From assembly GCF_002252505.1 (NCBI RefSeq), contig NZ_NNRL01000164.1, positions 248,001 to 312,000 of the forward strand: 64,000 nucleotides of DNA, written 5' to 3'. The stretch comes from Brucella grignonensis. Its GTDB lineage: Bacteria; Pseudomonadota; Alphaproteobacteria; Rhizobiales; Rhizobiaceae. The notes beneath the pieces are model-generated. The model searched no databases and had not been told where the DNA came from. It worked only from the letters and a program-made list of their open reading frames with translations. Every line of letters starts with the position of its first letter. Within the stretch, counting starts at the first letter, position 1. Below, piece by piece: positions 9,371 through 19,161 of the stretch. The position numbers and the translations under genes are program-made.

Positions 9371-10729
9371 TTATGTATTTGGAGTTTCTGACTGCTGAGC
9401 CAGATATTTTTCCAGCCAATGGATGTCATAATCACCATTGGCAATGTCCTGATTGGAAATCAGGTCCTGGAACAGAGGCAGGGTCGTCTTGACGCCATCG
9501 ACCACGAACTCATCGAGTGCACGACGCAGACGCATCATGCATTCGACGCGATTGCGGCCGTGTACGATGAGCTTGCCGATCAGGCTGTCATAGTAAGGCG
9601 GGATGCGATAGCCGGAATAGACGCCCGAATCCACGCGAATACCGAGGCCACCCGGCGTATGGTAATGCGTGATAAGACCCGGCGATGGGGTAAAGTTACG
9701 CGGATCTTCTGCATTGATGCGGCATTCAATGGCATGGCCATGGAAGCGTACATCTTCCTGCTTGACCGAAAGGCCGAGACCAGCCGCAACACGGATCTGT
9801 TCGTGAACGAGATCAATGCCGGTGATGGCTTCGGTAACCGGATGCTCCACCTGCAGACGGGTGTTCATTTCGATGAAATAGAACTCGCCGTTTTCATAGA
9901 GGAACTCAATCGTGCCTGCACCGCGATAACCCATATCGGCAATAGCATTGGCGCAGATCATGCCGATCTTATCGCGTGCTTCCGCATTGAGCGCTGGCGA
10001 ATTGGCTTCTTCCCAGACCTTCTGGTGACGACGCTGCAACGAGCAGTCGCGTTCGCCCAGATGGATTGCATTGCCTGCACCATCGCCCATGACCTGAACT
10101 TCGATGTGACGCGGCTTTTCGAGATACTTCTCGATATAGACTGCATCATCACCAAACGCAGCACCAGCTTCGGTACGTGCCGTTGCGAGGGCTACCGCCA
10201 GATCTTCTTCAGTCTTTGCGACCTTCATGCCGCGACCACCACCACCGGCGGACGCCTTGATGATGACCGGATAGCCGATTTCCTTTGCGATGCGCTTGGC
10301 TTCGTTTTCGTCGGTTACACCACCATCCGAACCCGGAACGACAGGAATACCAAGGCGCTTTGCAGTGCGCTTGGCTTCAATCTTGTCACCCATGACGCGG
10401 ATATGCGAGGAGGTTGGTCCAATGAAGGTAATGCCATGTGCTTCGAGAATTTCAGCAAACTTGGCATTTTCCGAAAGGAAGCCGTAGCCCGGATGGATTG
10501 CATCCGCGCCGGTGATCTCGCAAGCGGCAACGATTTGATGAATATTCAGATAGCTGTCGCGTGATGGAGGTGGCCCAATGCATACGCTTTCGTCCGCAAG
10601 GCGAACATGCATCGCATCGGCATCTGCCGTGGAGTGAACTGCGACCGTCTTGATGCCCAGCTCTTTACAAGCCCTGAGCACGCGAAGAGCGATTTCGCCA
10701 CGATTGGCTATGAGTATCTTTTGAAACAT
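9371..10729 (-). CDS. accC: Acetyl-CoA carboxylase, biotin carboxylase subunit
   Basis: 452-residue ATP-grasp enzyme that carboxylates the biotin of AccB with bicarbonate, the first step of malonyl-CoA synthesis. It begins [20 protein letters not shown]. The glycine-rich ATP loop [11 protein letters not shown] is present, as are the catalytic segments [20 protein letters not shown] and [16 protein letters not shown]. An in-frame ATG seven codons upstream (10750) is possible, but the usual family start is at 10729. It lies 57 bases behind accB. Confidence 0.97.
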   Translation of the reverse strand: MFQKILIANRGEIALRVLRACKELGIKTVAVHSTADADAMHVRLADESVCIGPPPSRDSYLNIHQIVAACEITGADAIHPGYGFLSENAKFAEILEAHGITFIGPTSSHIRVMGDKIEAKRTAKRLGIPVVPGSDGGVTDENEAKRIAKEIGYPVIIKASAGGGGRGMKVAKTEEDLAVALATARTEAGAAFGDDAVYIEKYLEKPRHIEVQVMGDGAGNAIHLGERDCSLQRRHQKVWEEANSPALNAEARDKIGMICANAIADMGYRGAGTIEFLYENGEFYFIEMNTRLQVEHPVTEAITGIDLVHEQIRVAAGLGLSVKQEDVRFHGHAIECRINAEDPRNFTPSPGLITHYHTPGGLGIRVDSGVYSGYRIPPYYDSLIGKLIVHGRNRVECMMRLRRALDEFVVDGVKTTLPLFQDLISNQDIANGDYDIHWLEKYLAQQSETPNT

Positions 10730-10786
10730 TGCGCTTTGCTGCCCGTTCATTGAATAAGCCGAAGTACTTCTGACCGAATAGTCGTC

Positions 10787-11251
10787 TTATTCGATCACGA
10801 CGAGCGGCTCGCCGAATTCGACGGGCTGTGCGTCTTCAATCAGAATAGCCTTGACCGTACCGGCGCGGGGGGCGGCGATCTGGTTCATGGTCTTCATGGC
10901 TTCGATGATGAGAAGCGTCTGGCCTTCCTTAACCTGGGTGCCAACTTCGATGAAGTTGCGTGCGCCAGGAGCAGGGGCGAGATAGGCAGTACCGACCATT
11001 GGCGAAGGAACTGCATTCTTGCTGAGTTCTGCCTTGGTTGGCTCCGCGGCAACAGCAGCAGCGACAGGCGCAGCAGCTGCTACTGGTGCGGCCTGCATTA
11101 CGGTGGCTGCAGCCTGAACCGTTACCTTGCGCGAAACGCGGATGCGCAGGTCGCCATGCTCGACTTCGATGTCGGTCAGGTCGGTTTCATTGAGGATATC
11201 CGCGAGATCGCGGATGGTTTCCTTGTCGATGACGGAAGTTTTGCTGGACAT
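10787..11251 (-). CDS. accB: Biotin carboxyl carrier protein of acetyl-CoA carboxylase
   Basis: 154 residues. There is an N-terminal helical segment, an Ala/Pro linker (about 45-80), and a C-terminal biotinyl domain with the biotinylation motif EAMKTMNQI (the lysine is modified by BirA). It carries the carboxyl group from AccC to the carboxyltransferase. It sits between aroQ (11 bases upstream) and accC. Confidence 0.97.
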   Translation of the reverse strand: MSSKTSVIDKETIRDLADILNETDLTDIEVEHGDLRIRVSRKVTVQAAATVMQAAPVAAAAPVAAAVAAEPTKAELSKNAVPSPMVGTAYLAPAPGARNFIEVGTQVKEGQTLLIIEAMKTMNQIAAPRAGTVKAILIEDAQPVEFGEPLVVIE

Positions 11252-11262
11252 ATCAGGCCCCT

Positions 11263-11724
11263 TTACGCTTGCCCGTTGTTTTCTTCTTCTTTGGCAATTG
11301 CCGCGAGTGCGCGCAGGCCGAGCAGGTATCCTTCCGCGCCAAAGCCGCAGATGACGCCTTTGGCGACTGCGGAGACATAGGAGTGATGCCGGAAAGCTTC
11401 ACGCGCATGAATGTTCGACAGATGCACTTCCACGACCGTAACCTTGGCCGAACGGATTGCATCGTGAATAGCAACCGAAGTGTGGCTGTAAGCAGCTGGA
11501 TTGATCAGAACATAGGCGTTCTTATCGCCTGCCTCCTGAATCCAGCTGACCAGATCACCTTCGTAATTGGTCTGGCGAAAATCGACCTCTAGATCGAGTT
11601 GTTCAGCCTCACGTTTGCAGCTCGCTTCGATATCGTCGAGCGTTGCCACACCGTATATGCCAGGCTCACGCTTCCCAAGAAGATTGAGATTGGGGCCGTT
11701 CAGAACAAAAACTGTTTTCACCAT
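11263..11724 (-). CDS. aroQ: 3-Dehydroquinate dehydratase, type II
   Basis: 153-residue shikimate-pathway enzyme. It opens [21 protein letters not shown], which holds the catalytic flexible loop with Arg and Tyr. The conserved stretches [18 protein letters not shown] and [18 protein letters not shown] contain the active-site Asn and His. It is first gene of the run aroQ-accB-accC-aat. The 235-base gap to the DsbA-like gene is the likely site of the operon promoter. Confidence 0.96.
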   Translation of the reverse strand: MVKTVFVLNGPNLNLLGKREPGIYGVATLDDIEASCKREAEQLDLEVDFRQTNYEGDLVSWIQEAGDKNAYVLINPAAYSHTSVAIHDAIRSAKVTVVEVHLSNIHAREAFRHHSYVSAVAKGVICGFGAEGYLLGLRALAAIAKEEENNGQA

Positions 11725-11959
11725 ATTCGTCCGTGATCGATAACGGGCCTATTACGAAATTTCGATTACACTTCGCATTCCATATAGAGGGCTTGGATGC
11801 AAGTCGAAACCCTTTAATTCAATGCTAATGTTTCACTGCAGCGTTTTTCCCGCTATTCTTTGTGGAATGGACGCAATATGTGGCAAAAATAGTCATTAAT
11901 CAGGTCTGATCTACAGATTGCGCCTTGTCGAAAATCAACAAGGCGCGATCTCGATCAGA

Positions 11960-12772
11960 TCAGCTTTTATTGGCCGAGCGCGCCGCGGCGATTCTTTCAA
12001 TCAGGCCTTCTGCACCGATTGCACCGGGAACAAGCTCGTTTCCAATGATGTAAGAAGGCGTACCAGTAATGTTGAGCTTTTGGGCGAGCTGATAGGTTTC
12101 CTGGAACGCGTTGGTGATTGCCGGATCCTTCATCTTCTCGCGAAGCTGCGCTTCATCAGCTCCGAGCTTCACCGCATCAGCAATCGCTGAAGCTTCCGTT
12201 GCGCGCTCCTGCGCACCGAGAAGAACTTCATGATATTCGGCATATTTCGCAGGCATCAGCGCTTTGAAGGCCTGTGCCACAATATGCGCGCGCATCGAGT
12301 CTGGTCCGAGGATCGGGAACTCCTTCATGACGAAGCGGACATTCGGATCGTTCTTGAGGATGGCTTCCATGTCTGGGAGCGCGCGCTTGCAGTAGCCGCA
12401 ATTGTAATCGAAGAACTCATAAACGGTTACATCGCCGTTCGGATTGCCGAAGACTGCATCATGCGACGGATTGAAAAGCTGATCCTGACTTGAAGCAAGA
12501 ATTCGCTTTACCTGTTCCTGAGCGGCTTCTGCCTGTTTGGTTTCGAGTGCGGTCTGTACTTCAACTATGATCTCAGGGTTCTGCAGCAGATAGTTGCGAA
12601 CGATGTTTTCGACGGCCTGCTGGTTCATAGCTGGTGCTGCAGTCGTTTCAACAGGTGCGGCCGGGGGTGCGACTGGCGCTGGCTGATGTGACGTGCCTGC
12701 ATAATAGCCGAGCGCAAGCGCAGCTGCACCGACGACAGCACCTCCGATGGAACCAAGAATGACGTTCTTCAT
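11960..12772 (-). CDS. DsbA/Com1-family periplasmic thiol-disulfide oxidoreductase
   Basis: About 270 residues. An N-terminal membrane anchor or signal (VILGSIGGAVVGAAALALGY) and a Pro/Ala linker precede a helical region (QAVENIVRNYLLQNPEII, typical of this class). The thioredoxin fold carries the CxxC motif in FFDYNCGYCKRALPDM and the cis-Pro loop TGTPSYIIG. It resembles the BdbD/Com1 group (COG1651) more than E. coli DsbA. Start at ATG 12772 is preferred, with GAAAG upstream; ATG 12787 is an alternative. It precedes an M48 peptidase in the same direction. Confidence 0.9.
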   Translation of the reverse strand: MKNVILGSIGGAVVGAAALALGYYAGTSHQPAPVAPPAAPVETTAAPAMNQQAVENIVRNYLLQNPEIIVEVQTALETKQAEAAQEQVKRILASSQDQLFNPSHDAVFGNPNGDVTVYEFFDYNCGYCKRALPDMEAILKNDPNVRFVMKEFPILGPDSMRAHIVAQAFKALMPAKYAEYHEVLLGAQERATEASAIADAVKLGADEAQLREKMKDPAITNAFQETYQLAQKLNITGTPSYIIGNELVPGAIGAEGLIERIAAARSANKS

Positions 12773-12837
12773 AGCAATCACTTTCATACGTTCTGAAAAC
12801 TCACTTAAAACACGCCCTGGTTGGCCTTTTAAGTGAC

Positions 12838-14253
12838 TTACTTTTTAGCTTTGGCGTTGATGATATCCTGTGCACGCATCCAGTCCGGCGATCCGGATTT
12901 CATCTGTTTCTGCGCACGGATCGCAAAAATCTGAGCCTGTTGTAGTTTGCCGGAATAATAGTTCATATCGGCTGTGGCAAGGTCTGCACGCGCCATATCA
13001 CCCGACTGACCATAGGCTTGGGCGAGATAGCCATATCCTCCCGGAAACTCCGGGTCGGATGCAATGCCGGCTTTAATCTCCTTGATTGCGGTCGGCATAT
13101 TCGCTTTTGTTCCCGTCAACATCAACGCACGGCCATAGCTCATCCGAAGAAGCGGGGACTTGCGTGTGTCGAGTGAAACAGCGCGCTGGAAAGCCTTGGC
13201 TGCGTCCTGAGGATTGTTGGCTTTGATCAGAACTTCGCCCATCATTTCCTGAAAATATGGGTTCTTAGGCTGTTCTTTGATGAGTGCATCAAATTTAGGA
13301 AGCGCAGAACGCGCCGAGCCATTCAGATATGTTGTGATGGCGCTGCCATAACGGGCAGGCAGGCCGCCGGGATTGCCGCGGAACATACGCTGTAATGCGC
13401 CCATATTGTTGGAATAGGCTGCAATTTTTGCACGCGCCATATCATGTCTGAGCTGAAGAGCTGCCGAATCCGTCTTGTTGTAGTTGGGGCTTTTCTTGGC
13501 AAGCTCCTCCAGATTGGAAATACGCTCGCGCGGCAGCGGATGGCTGATGCGATACTGATCAATCTGCGTGCCCGACAGCGAAAGAGCGGAAGCAAAACGC
13601 TGGAACGTATCAAGCATGCCCTTCGTGGATTGACCGGTGGCATTGAGATAGTTCACAGCCAGTCGATCAGCGGTCATTTCTTCGGTTCGCTGATAGCTGA
13701 GCAGGCTGCGCATCGCCATTTCCGTGCTGCCCATGGCTATACCGCCACCAGCGCCTGCTGCGGCACCGCTGCCAGATGCAGCACCAGCAACGCCTGCGCC
13801 AACTCCCAGAAGCATGCCGATCACAGCCATTGTGCGTGCACGACTCAACTGTTCACGCAGGCGATCCTGATGTCCGCCAGCGATATGACCTGCTTCATGT
13901 GCGATTACGCCGATGATTTCATTGGGCGTTTCGGCCTGCATGATTGCGCCTGTATTGATGAAAATACGGCGGCCATCGACGAAAGCGTTGAAACTCTGGG
14001 AATTGACGAGAATAACGCGGACACCACGTCCGCCTAATCCGGCGACTTTGAGAATAGGGGCTGCATAGTCGGCGACAAGCGCTTCGATTTCAGCATCGCG
14101 GACGATGGGAACACCGCCGCCGCGCGATTGCGCCTGTGCAGGCAGAACGCCCGTAACGGCAACAGCAAGGGCTGCAAAGGCAGCAACTGAACGGCGCATC
14201 ACATTCTGAAAAGAAAACGCTTTGGTCGTGAAAGTTGCAGTCATGCTCCCCAT
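12838..14253 (-). CDS. M48 family zinc metallopeptidase with C-terminal TPR repeats (BepA-like)
   Basis: About 471 residues. Signal peptide near residues 18-42 (ending AQAQS), then an M48 protease domain with the zinc motif HEAGH in NEIIGVIAHEAGHIAGGHQD and the downstream conserved EMTADRLAVNYL. The second half contains tetratricopeptide-like repeats (PYFQEMMGEVLIKANNPQDAAKAF). BepA/YfgC-type proteins work on outer-membrane protein assembly in the periplasm. Start taken as ATG 14253 because GAGGAG lies five bases before it; the frame extends to a TTG at 14274. Confidence 0.92.
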   Translation of the reverse strand: MGSMTATFTTKAFSFQNVMRRSVAAFAALAVAVTGVLPAQAQSRGGGVPIVRDAEIEALVADYAAPILKVAGLGGRGVRVILVNSQSFNAFVDGRRIFINTGAIMQAETPNEIIGVIAHEAGHIAGGHQDRLREQLSRARTMAVIGMLLGVGAGVAGAASGSGAAAGAGGGIAMGSTEMAMRSLLSYQRTEEMTADRLAVNYLNATGQSTKGMLDTFQRFASALSLSGTQIDQYRISHPLPRERISNLEELAKKSPNYNKTDSAALQLRHDMARAKIAAYSNNMGALQRMFRGNPGGLPARYGSAITTYLNGSARSALPKFDALIKEQPKNPYFQEMMGEVLIKANNPQDAAKAFQRAVSLDTRKSPLLRMSYGRALMLTGTKANMPTAIKEIKAGIASDPEFPGGYGYLAQAYGQSGDMARADLATADMNYYSGKLQQAQIFAIRAQKQMKSGSPDWMRAQDIINAKAKK

Positions 14254-14427
14254 AGTGCTCCTCATCCTGCTCAAACGAAATAAAAGCGAATCTTACAAAT
14301 CTGGCTTACTTTAAGGGCTTTATATCAATCTTCATCGCTGTTTTTACTATAGCGCTGTTGCTTTACCAATCCGGCGATTATAGGGCGGGGGAGTTGCATT
14401 GCATTCCCCGCTTTTCTGGAGGCCAAG

Positions 14428-15591
14428 TTGAATACTCTTTCCAAGCGTAGCGCAGTCGAGCCGTTTCACGCCATGGATGTTCTGGCGGAAGCCAATCGTC
14501 GTCGCGCTGCGGGCCATCCGATTATTTCGATGGCAGTCGGACAACCGGCAGATCCTGCGCCACAAATTGTGCGGTTGGCTGCGGAACGTGCCTTGAAAGA
14601 TGGTCGTATCGGCTACACTGATGCGCTGGGCCTGATCGAACTGCGTGAGGCGATTGCTGCGCATTATGTTGACAACTATGGCGTAACCGTCTCGCCGGAA
14701 CGTATTGCGATTACGACAGGCTCATCGGCCGCGTTCAATCTTGCATTTCTTGTCTATTTCGATCCGGGTGATCGCGTGGCCATCACCCGTCCGGGCTACC
14801 CTGCCTACCGTAACATCCTGACAGCGCTTGGTCTCGAAGTGGTGGAAATTGCCAACGAGAGTGGCGCATCCGGCGCTTTGACTGCCAGAGCGCTGGCTGC
14901 GGCCCATGCTGAAAAGCCGCTTAAAGGCGTGCTGTTTGCGAGTCCTGCAAATCCAACAGGCGCGGTCATCGATAAGCCGGAACTCAAGGCAATCATCGAA
15001 ACGGCTCAAGATCTCGGCATTCGCGTGATTTCGGATGAAATCTACCACCGTCTTTCTTATGAAACAGAAGATGTGACGGCACTTGAGATTTCGGATGATG
15101 TGACCATCATCAATTCGTTCTCAAAATATTACTGCATGACTGGCTGGCGCATTGGCTGGATGGTTCTGCCAAGCGCAGATGTTCGAGCCATCGAACGTCT
15201 TGGCCAGAGCCTTTATATTTCGGCACCCGAACTTTCCCAGCGTGCGGCAATTGAAGCGTTTCACGCAACCGCAGAGCTGGAACGCGTGAAAGACCGTTAT
15301 CGTCAGAACCGCCAAATCCTGCTCGATCATCTTCCGCAAATGGGATTGAACCTTGCAGCGCCAATGGATGGTGCGTTCTATGCCTATTGCGATGTTTCGC
15401 GTTTTACCAATGACAGCATGGAGTTCGCGCGTCGTATGATTGTTGAGACCAATATCGCAGCCACGCCCGGACGCGATTTTGATCCCATTGATGGGAATCG
15501 CACCATGCGCTTTTCCTATGCTGGCAAGGTCGAGGAAATGCAGGAAGTTGTTCGTCGCCTTGAAGAGTGGCTTCCACAACAACGTGCCTAA
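14428..15591 (+). CDS. Class I/II pyridoxal-phosphate aminotransferase
   Basis: 387-residue fold-type I aminotransferase (AspC/aminotransferase I-alpha group). PLP-binding features are NPTGAV (residues about 172-177), ISDEIYH, and the Schiff-base lysine in INSFSKYYCMTGWRIGWMV (about residue 233). The C-terminal arginine is in MRFSYAG. TTG start with GGAGG five bases upstream. The substrate is not determined by sequence alone; relatives are annotated as aspartate/alanine-type transaminases. Confidence 0.9.
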   Translation: MNTLSKRSAVEPFHAMDVLAEANRRRAAGHPIISMAVGQPADPAPQIVRLAAERALKDGRIGYTDALGLIELREAIAAHYVDNYGVTVSPERIAITTGSSAAFNLAFLVYFDPGDRVAITRPGYPAYRNILTALGLEVVEIANESGASGALTARALAAAHAEKPLKGVLFASPANPTGAVIDKPELKAIIETAQDLGIRVISDEIYHRLSYETEDVTALEISDDVTIINSFSKYYCMTGWRIGWMVLPSADVRAIERLGQSLYISAPELSQRAAIEAFHATAELERVKDRYRQNRQILLDHLPQMGLNLAAPMDGAFYAYCDVSRFTNDSMEFARRMIVETNIAATPGRDFDPIDGNRTMRFSYAGKVEEMQEVVRRLEEWLPQQRA

Positions 15592-15614
15592 TAATTAATC
15601 TCTAAAACAAAAAG

Positions 15615-15642
15615 AAAACCGGCGTTTCCGCCGGTTTTCTTA
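15615..15642. terminator. Bidirectional terminator between the aminotransferase gene and rne
   Basis: 10-bp stem AAAACCGGCG/CGCCGGTTTT (15615-15624/15629-15638) with loop TTTC. T runs in both orientations serve the convergent genes. Confidence 0.9.
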
Positions 15643-15667
15643 TGTTTAATATCAGAAGAGTGCAGGC

Positions 15668-18418
15668 TTAGAAGAAACCCTTCTTCTGCCACCAGCCGCC
15701 ACGCTTCGGCTTCTGTTCTTCCGTATCGCTGGAAGTGACGACAGGCTCGGCAACCTTTTGCGGTTCTGCAACAGGTGCTGCTTCTGGTTCCACCGCAACT
15801 TCTTCAACTTCCTGCTTTGCAGCAGCCTTGCGTGTACGACGCTTAGGCTTTGCAGCTTCGGCATCTTCCGCAGGAGTTGTGACTTCTTCCTCAACAGCCT
15901 TCTTGCGCGAACGTGTCTTGCGCGCGGGCTTTGCAGGTTCCTCTGCAGGGTCGGCAGCGACCACATCGTCATTCGCTGCTTCTTCACTCTTTGCAGTCTT
16001 GCGACCGCGTGGCTTACGCGCTGGTTTTGCAGGCTTTTCGTCTGTTTCAACTGCAACCGTTTCAGCAGCCGAAGCAGCTTCAACCACTTCAACAGTGACG
16101 GTTTCAACCGCAACAGCCACTTCCGCAGGCTGTTCTTCTGCCTTTACAGGGATGACTGGCGTATAACCGACGAATTCAGGATCAGGTACTTTCTTGAACT
16201 GAATATCGTCGTCACGACGGTTTTTGCGACCGCCACGACGGCCACGACGACGCTTCTTGCGACGATCCTCGTCGCTCTGCGAAGCATTGCTTTGAGAGCT
16301 GGTGCTTTCATCCTCATCGCCGTCTTCGTCCGAAACTTCTGCGCCGGATTCAGTCTGCTCCGTCTGCTCGCGGTCACGACCGCCACGACGGCGGCGCCGG
16401 CGACGACGTTTGCGATCGCCTTCTTCGCTGCTTTCTTCGCGAGCCTGTGGTTCGTCCTTGATTTCTTCTTCGGCTTCATCGTCCTCAAGCGGAATTTCAG
16501 GATCTTCGATATCGTCTTCATAAACCATCGGCTGCACAGGCTGGATGGTTATTGGACGTGTCGAAGGCGCGCCCTTGTCGATGACGAAATGCTGATGACC
16601 AACGCTTTCGTCCGCATCGATGCTGATATTTGCGCCGAAACGGCCTTCCAGATCAGCCAGCAGCTGGCGCTTATGGTTCAACACATAAAGCGCCGACGCG
16701 GCAGGGGTGCGAACGACGATGTCATAGCCCGAATGGCGCAGGAGATAATCTTCAATGCCACGGATAATATGCAGAGCCATGGAGGAGTCGGAACGGATAT
16801 GTCCGGTACCGCCGCAATGCTGGCAAACCTGCATCGTGCTTTCAAGGACCGATGCGCGGATGCGCTGGCGCGACATTTCGAGAAGGCCGAAATGCGAAAT
16901 ACGGCCTACCTGAATCCGCGCCCGGTCGTCCTTAAGGCAATCCTTCATCTTCTTTTCGACAGCGCGGTTGTTGCGCTTTTCTTCCATGTCGATGAAGTCG
17001 ACAACGATCAGACCGGCAAGGTCTCGCAGACGCAGCTGGCGCGCGACTTCTTCGGCCGCTTCCAGATTGGTCTGAAGAGCGGTGTCTTCGATCGAATGTT
17101 CGCGGGTTGAGCGGCCCGAGTTGACGTCGATCGCAACCAGCGCTTCTGTCTGGTTGATAATGAGATAGCCGCCTGATTTCAGCGTCACCTGTGGCAGAAG
17201 CATACGGTCTAGCTGTGCTTCAAGGCCGTAGCGCGTGAAGACAGGAACTGGCTCGCGGTAAGGCTGAACGACCTTGGCATGGCTCGGCATGAGCATGCGC
17301 ATGAAGTCTTTCGCTTCGCGATAGCCATTTTCACCCGCAACCAGAATCTCGGTGATGTCTTTATTATAAAGATCGCGGATCGAGCGCTTGATCAGGCTGC
17401 CTTCTTCATAGACGAGGGCAGGCGCAGTTGATTGCAGCGTCAGCGAACGCACGTTCTCCCACATACGCATCAGATATTCGTAATCGCGCTTTACTTCGGC
17501 CTTGGTGCGGTTCGCACCAGCCGTGCGCAGGATTACGCCCATGCCCTGTGGAACTTCGAGCTCCTTGACGATTTCCTTGAGACGCTTGCGGTCCTGCGGA
17601 TTGATGATCTTGCGCGAAATCCCGCCACCGCGCGCAGTGTTTGGCATCAACACGGAATAGCGACCAGCGAGCGACAGATAAGTCGTCAGAGCAGCGCCCT
17701 TATTGCCGCGCTCTTCCTTGACCACCTGCACCAGAATAATCTGGCGGCGCTTGATAACTTCCTGAATGTTGTACTGACGGCGATTGGTGCGGCTGTGCGA
17801 GGGAAGCTCTTCCATCGCATCCTCGGAACCAACCGATTCAACCATGTCTTCTTCGTTCTCGACTTCCGAATCGTCATCATCGTCGCCATTGTCGGTGTCC
17901 ACGGCTTCAGAAATGACATGACCAGCCTGCTTCATCAGCGCGATAGCAGGCGTGCCCGGCACATAATTTTCAAAAGCAGGACCGACTGGCTCTGCCGCAG
18001 GCAAGCCGTTGCGGGTGGCATTTGATTGCGAATCGCTGGTCTGACCGTCACGACGTCCACGACGGCGATGGCGGCGCGAACGATCATTGTTCTTTGCCTT
18101 TGGTTCGTCTTCGTCGTCTTCATTGCGAGCCGCTTTGGCTTCTGCTTCGAGCAGTGCCAAACGATCAGCAACCGGGATCTGATAATAATCCGGATGGATT
18201 TCAGAGAAAGCGAGGAAGCCATGGCGATTACCGCCATATTCCACGAACGCAGCCTGAAGAGATGGTTCGACGCGGGTGACGCGTGCGAGATAAATATTAC
18301 CCTTTAGCTGCTTCTTGTGTTCCGACTCGAAGTCGAATTCTTCAATCTTGTTGCCACGCGTTACGATGACGCGGGTCTCCTCCGGGTGGGAGGCATCTAT
18401 AAGCATTTTGTTGGACAT
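15668..18418 (-). CDS. rne: Ribonuclease E
   Basis: 916-residue essential endoribonuclease that organises the degradosome. The N-terminal catalytic half has an S1 RNA-binding domain (LKGNIYLARVTRVEPSLQAAFVEYG), interrupted by a long acidic/basic insert at about 95-215 as in other alphaproteobacteria. The DNase I-like catalytic block contains VAIDVNSGRSTREHSIEDTA, and the zinc-link cysteines are in CQHCGGTGH. The C-terminal 300 residues are low complexity with arginine-rich RRRRRRRRGG and RKKRRRGRRGGRKNRR stretches and alternating Lys/Ala/Glu, a disordered degradosome scaffold. The gene has a long untranslated upstream region (18419 onward). Confidence 0.95.
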   Translation of the reverse strand: MSNKMLIDASHPEETRVIVTRGNKIEEFDFESEHKKQLKGNIYLARVTRVEPSLQAAFVEYGGNRHGFLAFSEIHPDYYQIPVADRLALLEAEAKAARNEDDEDEPKAKNNDRSRRHRRRGRRDGQTSDSQSNATRNGLPAAEPVGPAFENYVPGTPAIALMKQAGHVISEAVDTDNGDDDDDSEVENEEDMVESVGSEDAMEELPSHSRTNRRQYNIQEVIKRRQIILVQVVKEERGNKGAALTTYLSLAGRYSVLMPNTARGGGISRKIINPQDRKRLKEIVKELEVPQGMGVILRTAGANRTKAEVKRDYEYLMRMWENVRSLTLQSTAPALVYEEGSLIKRSIRDLYNKDITEILVAGENGYREAKDFMRMLMPSHAKVVQPYREPVPVFTRYGLEAQLDRMLLPQVTLKSGGYLIINQTEALVAIDVNSGRSTREHSIEDTALQTNLEAAEEVARQLRLRDLAGLIVVDFIDMEEKRNNRAVEKKMKDCLKDDRARIQVGRISHFGLLEMSRQRIRASVLESTMQVCQHCGGTGHIRSDSSMALHIIRGIEDYLLRHSGYDIVVRTPAASALYVLNHKRQLLADLEGRFGANISIDADESVGHQHFVIDKGAPSTRPITIQPVQPMVYEDDIEDPEIPLEDDEAEEEIKDEPQAREESSEEGDRKRRRRRRRRGGRDREQTEQTESGAEVSDEDGDEDESTSSQSNASQSDEDRRKKRRRGRRGGRKNRRDDDIQFKKVPDPEFVGYTPVIPVKAEEQPAEVAVAVETVTVEVVEAASAAETVAVETDEKPAKPARKPRGRKTAKSEEAANDDVVAADPAEEPAKPARKTRSRKKAVEEEVTTPAEDAEAAKPKRRTRKAAAKQEVEEVAVEPEAAPVAEPQKVAEPVVTSSDTEEQKPKRGGWWQKKGFF

Positions 18419-19161
18419 TAGTGTCTTTCCTGCCGGCGCTAGGACGCAAGCCGCATGCGCCGGACGAAACCCTGAAGGCTGTCGTCCTGGCTGGGATGCA
18501 TCTGCCGAATGATATTGGGTTCGTCGGAATAAAAGCTGCTGTCCTTACGCGCGATGGCCTCGTGGCGATCACGGTCTTCAGGCTTGCAATGGTCAGTCTT
18601 GCTTGACCCATAGCTGTTCCGAACGAAACGACCTCATATATGACCCGAAAAAGCCGGGCCGACCTCTTTGCTCTTTCAGAGCGCTGGCGACAGCGCGTAT
18701 CAATGCGCAGTCGGCCGATTAAAAAACGGAGGCGGCAGGGGAGCCGTATTCCGTTGAATTCTGTGCGGGTTATTGGGTGGCGAACTCAATACGCCACTGT
18801 ATTTGCTATCTTTCCTCGCGCTCCGTTTTAAAAACCGGCAAACGATTCTGGCAGCTACTCCATAACCTACTTTAGCTTTTATGGTGTCGTTTGAACTATG
18901 ACAAGTATGAATATCAGTTGACACCTTCATCGTAATTTTGCCGAAAGGTGATAATAGAGGTCAAAACCGCCTGCCAAGGCCCCGATGAAGCCATGGAACA
19001 TGGGGCGAAAAGCCTTCGTTAACCATAATTTTGTACGGGTAGAATTATGAAGTGCGCGCAATCACAGGCTATGGCGTAAATGTCTGGCCCAAGATTATTC
19101 CATAATTTTTAGATCGCGATTACGGATGCATTCTCTGAGCAATAAAAATGGAACTCAAAAA
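18419..19161. other. Long divergent intergenic region between rne and the amidase gene
   Basis: About 740 bases without a credible gene. It must hold the divergent promoters of rne (minus) and the amidase (plus). The short frames in it show no coding character. An AT-rich tract around 18830-19130 (many AATTTT/TAATTT runs) suits promoter DNA. A long rne leader would parallel the autoregulated rne 5' UTR of enterobacteria, but I see no sequence that proves it. Confidence 0.5.

Noticed and set aside
9419..10564. Long plus-strand open frame opposite accC
   Set aside because: Antisense shadow of a strongly conserved biotin carboxylase; no ribosome site and no family motif.
15758..17110. 450-codon plus-strand frame opposite rne
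   Set aside because: Mirror of the rne coding strand, rich in Arg/Phe and Leu runs as expected of antisense to the repetitive RNase E tail.
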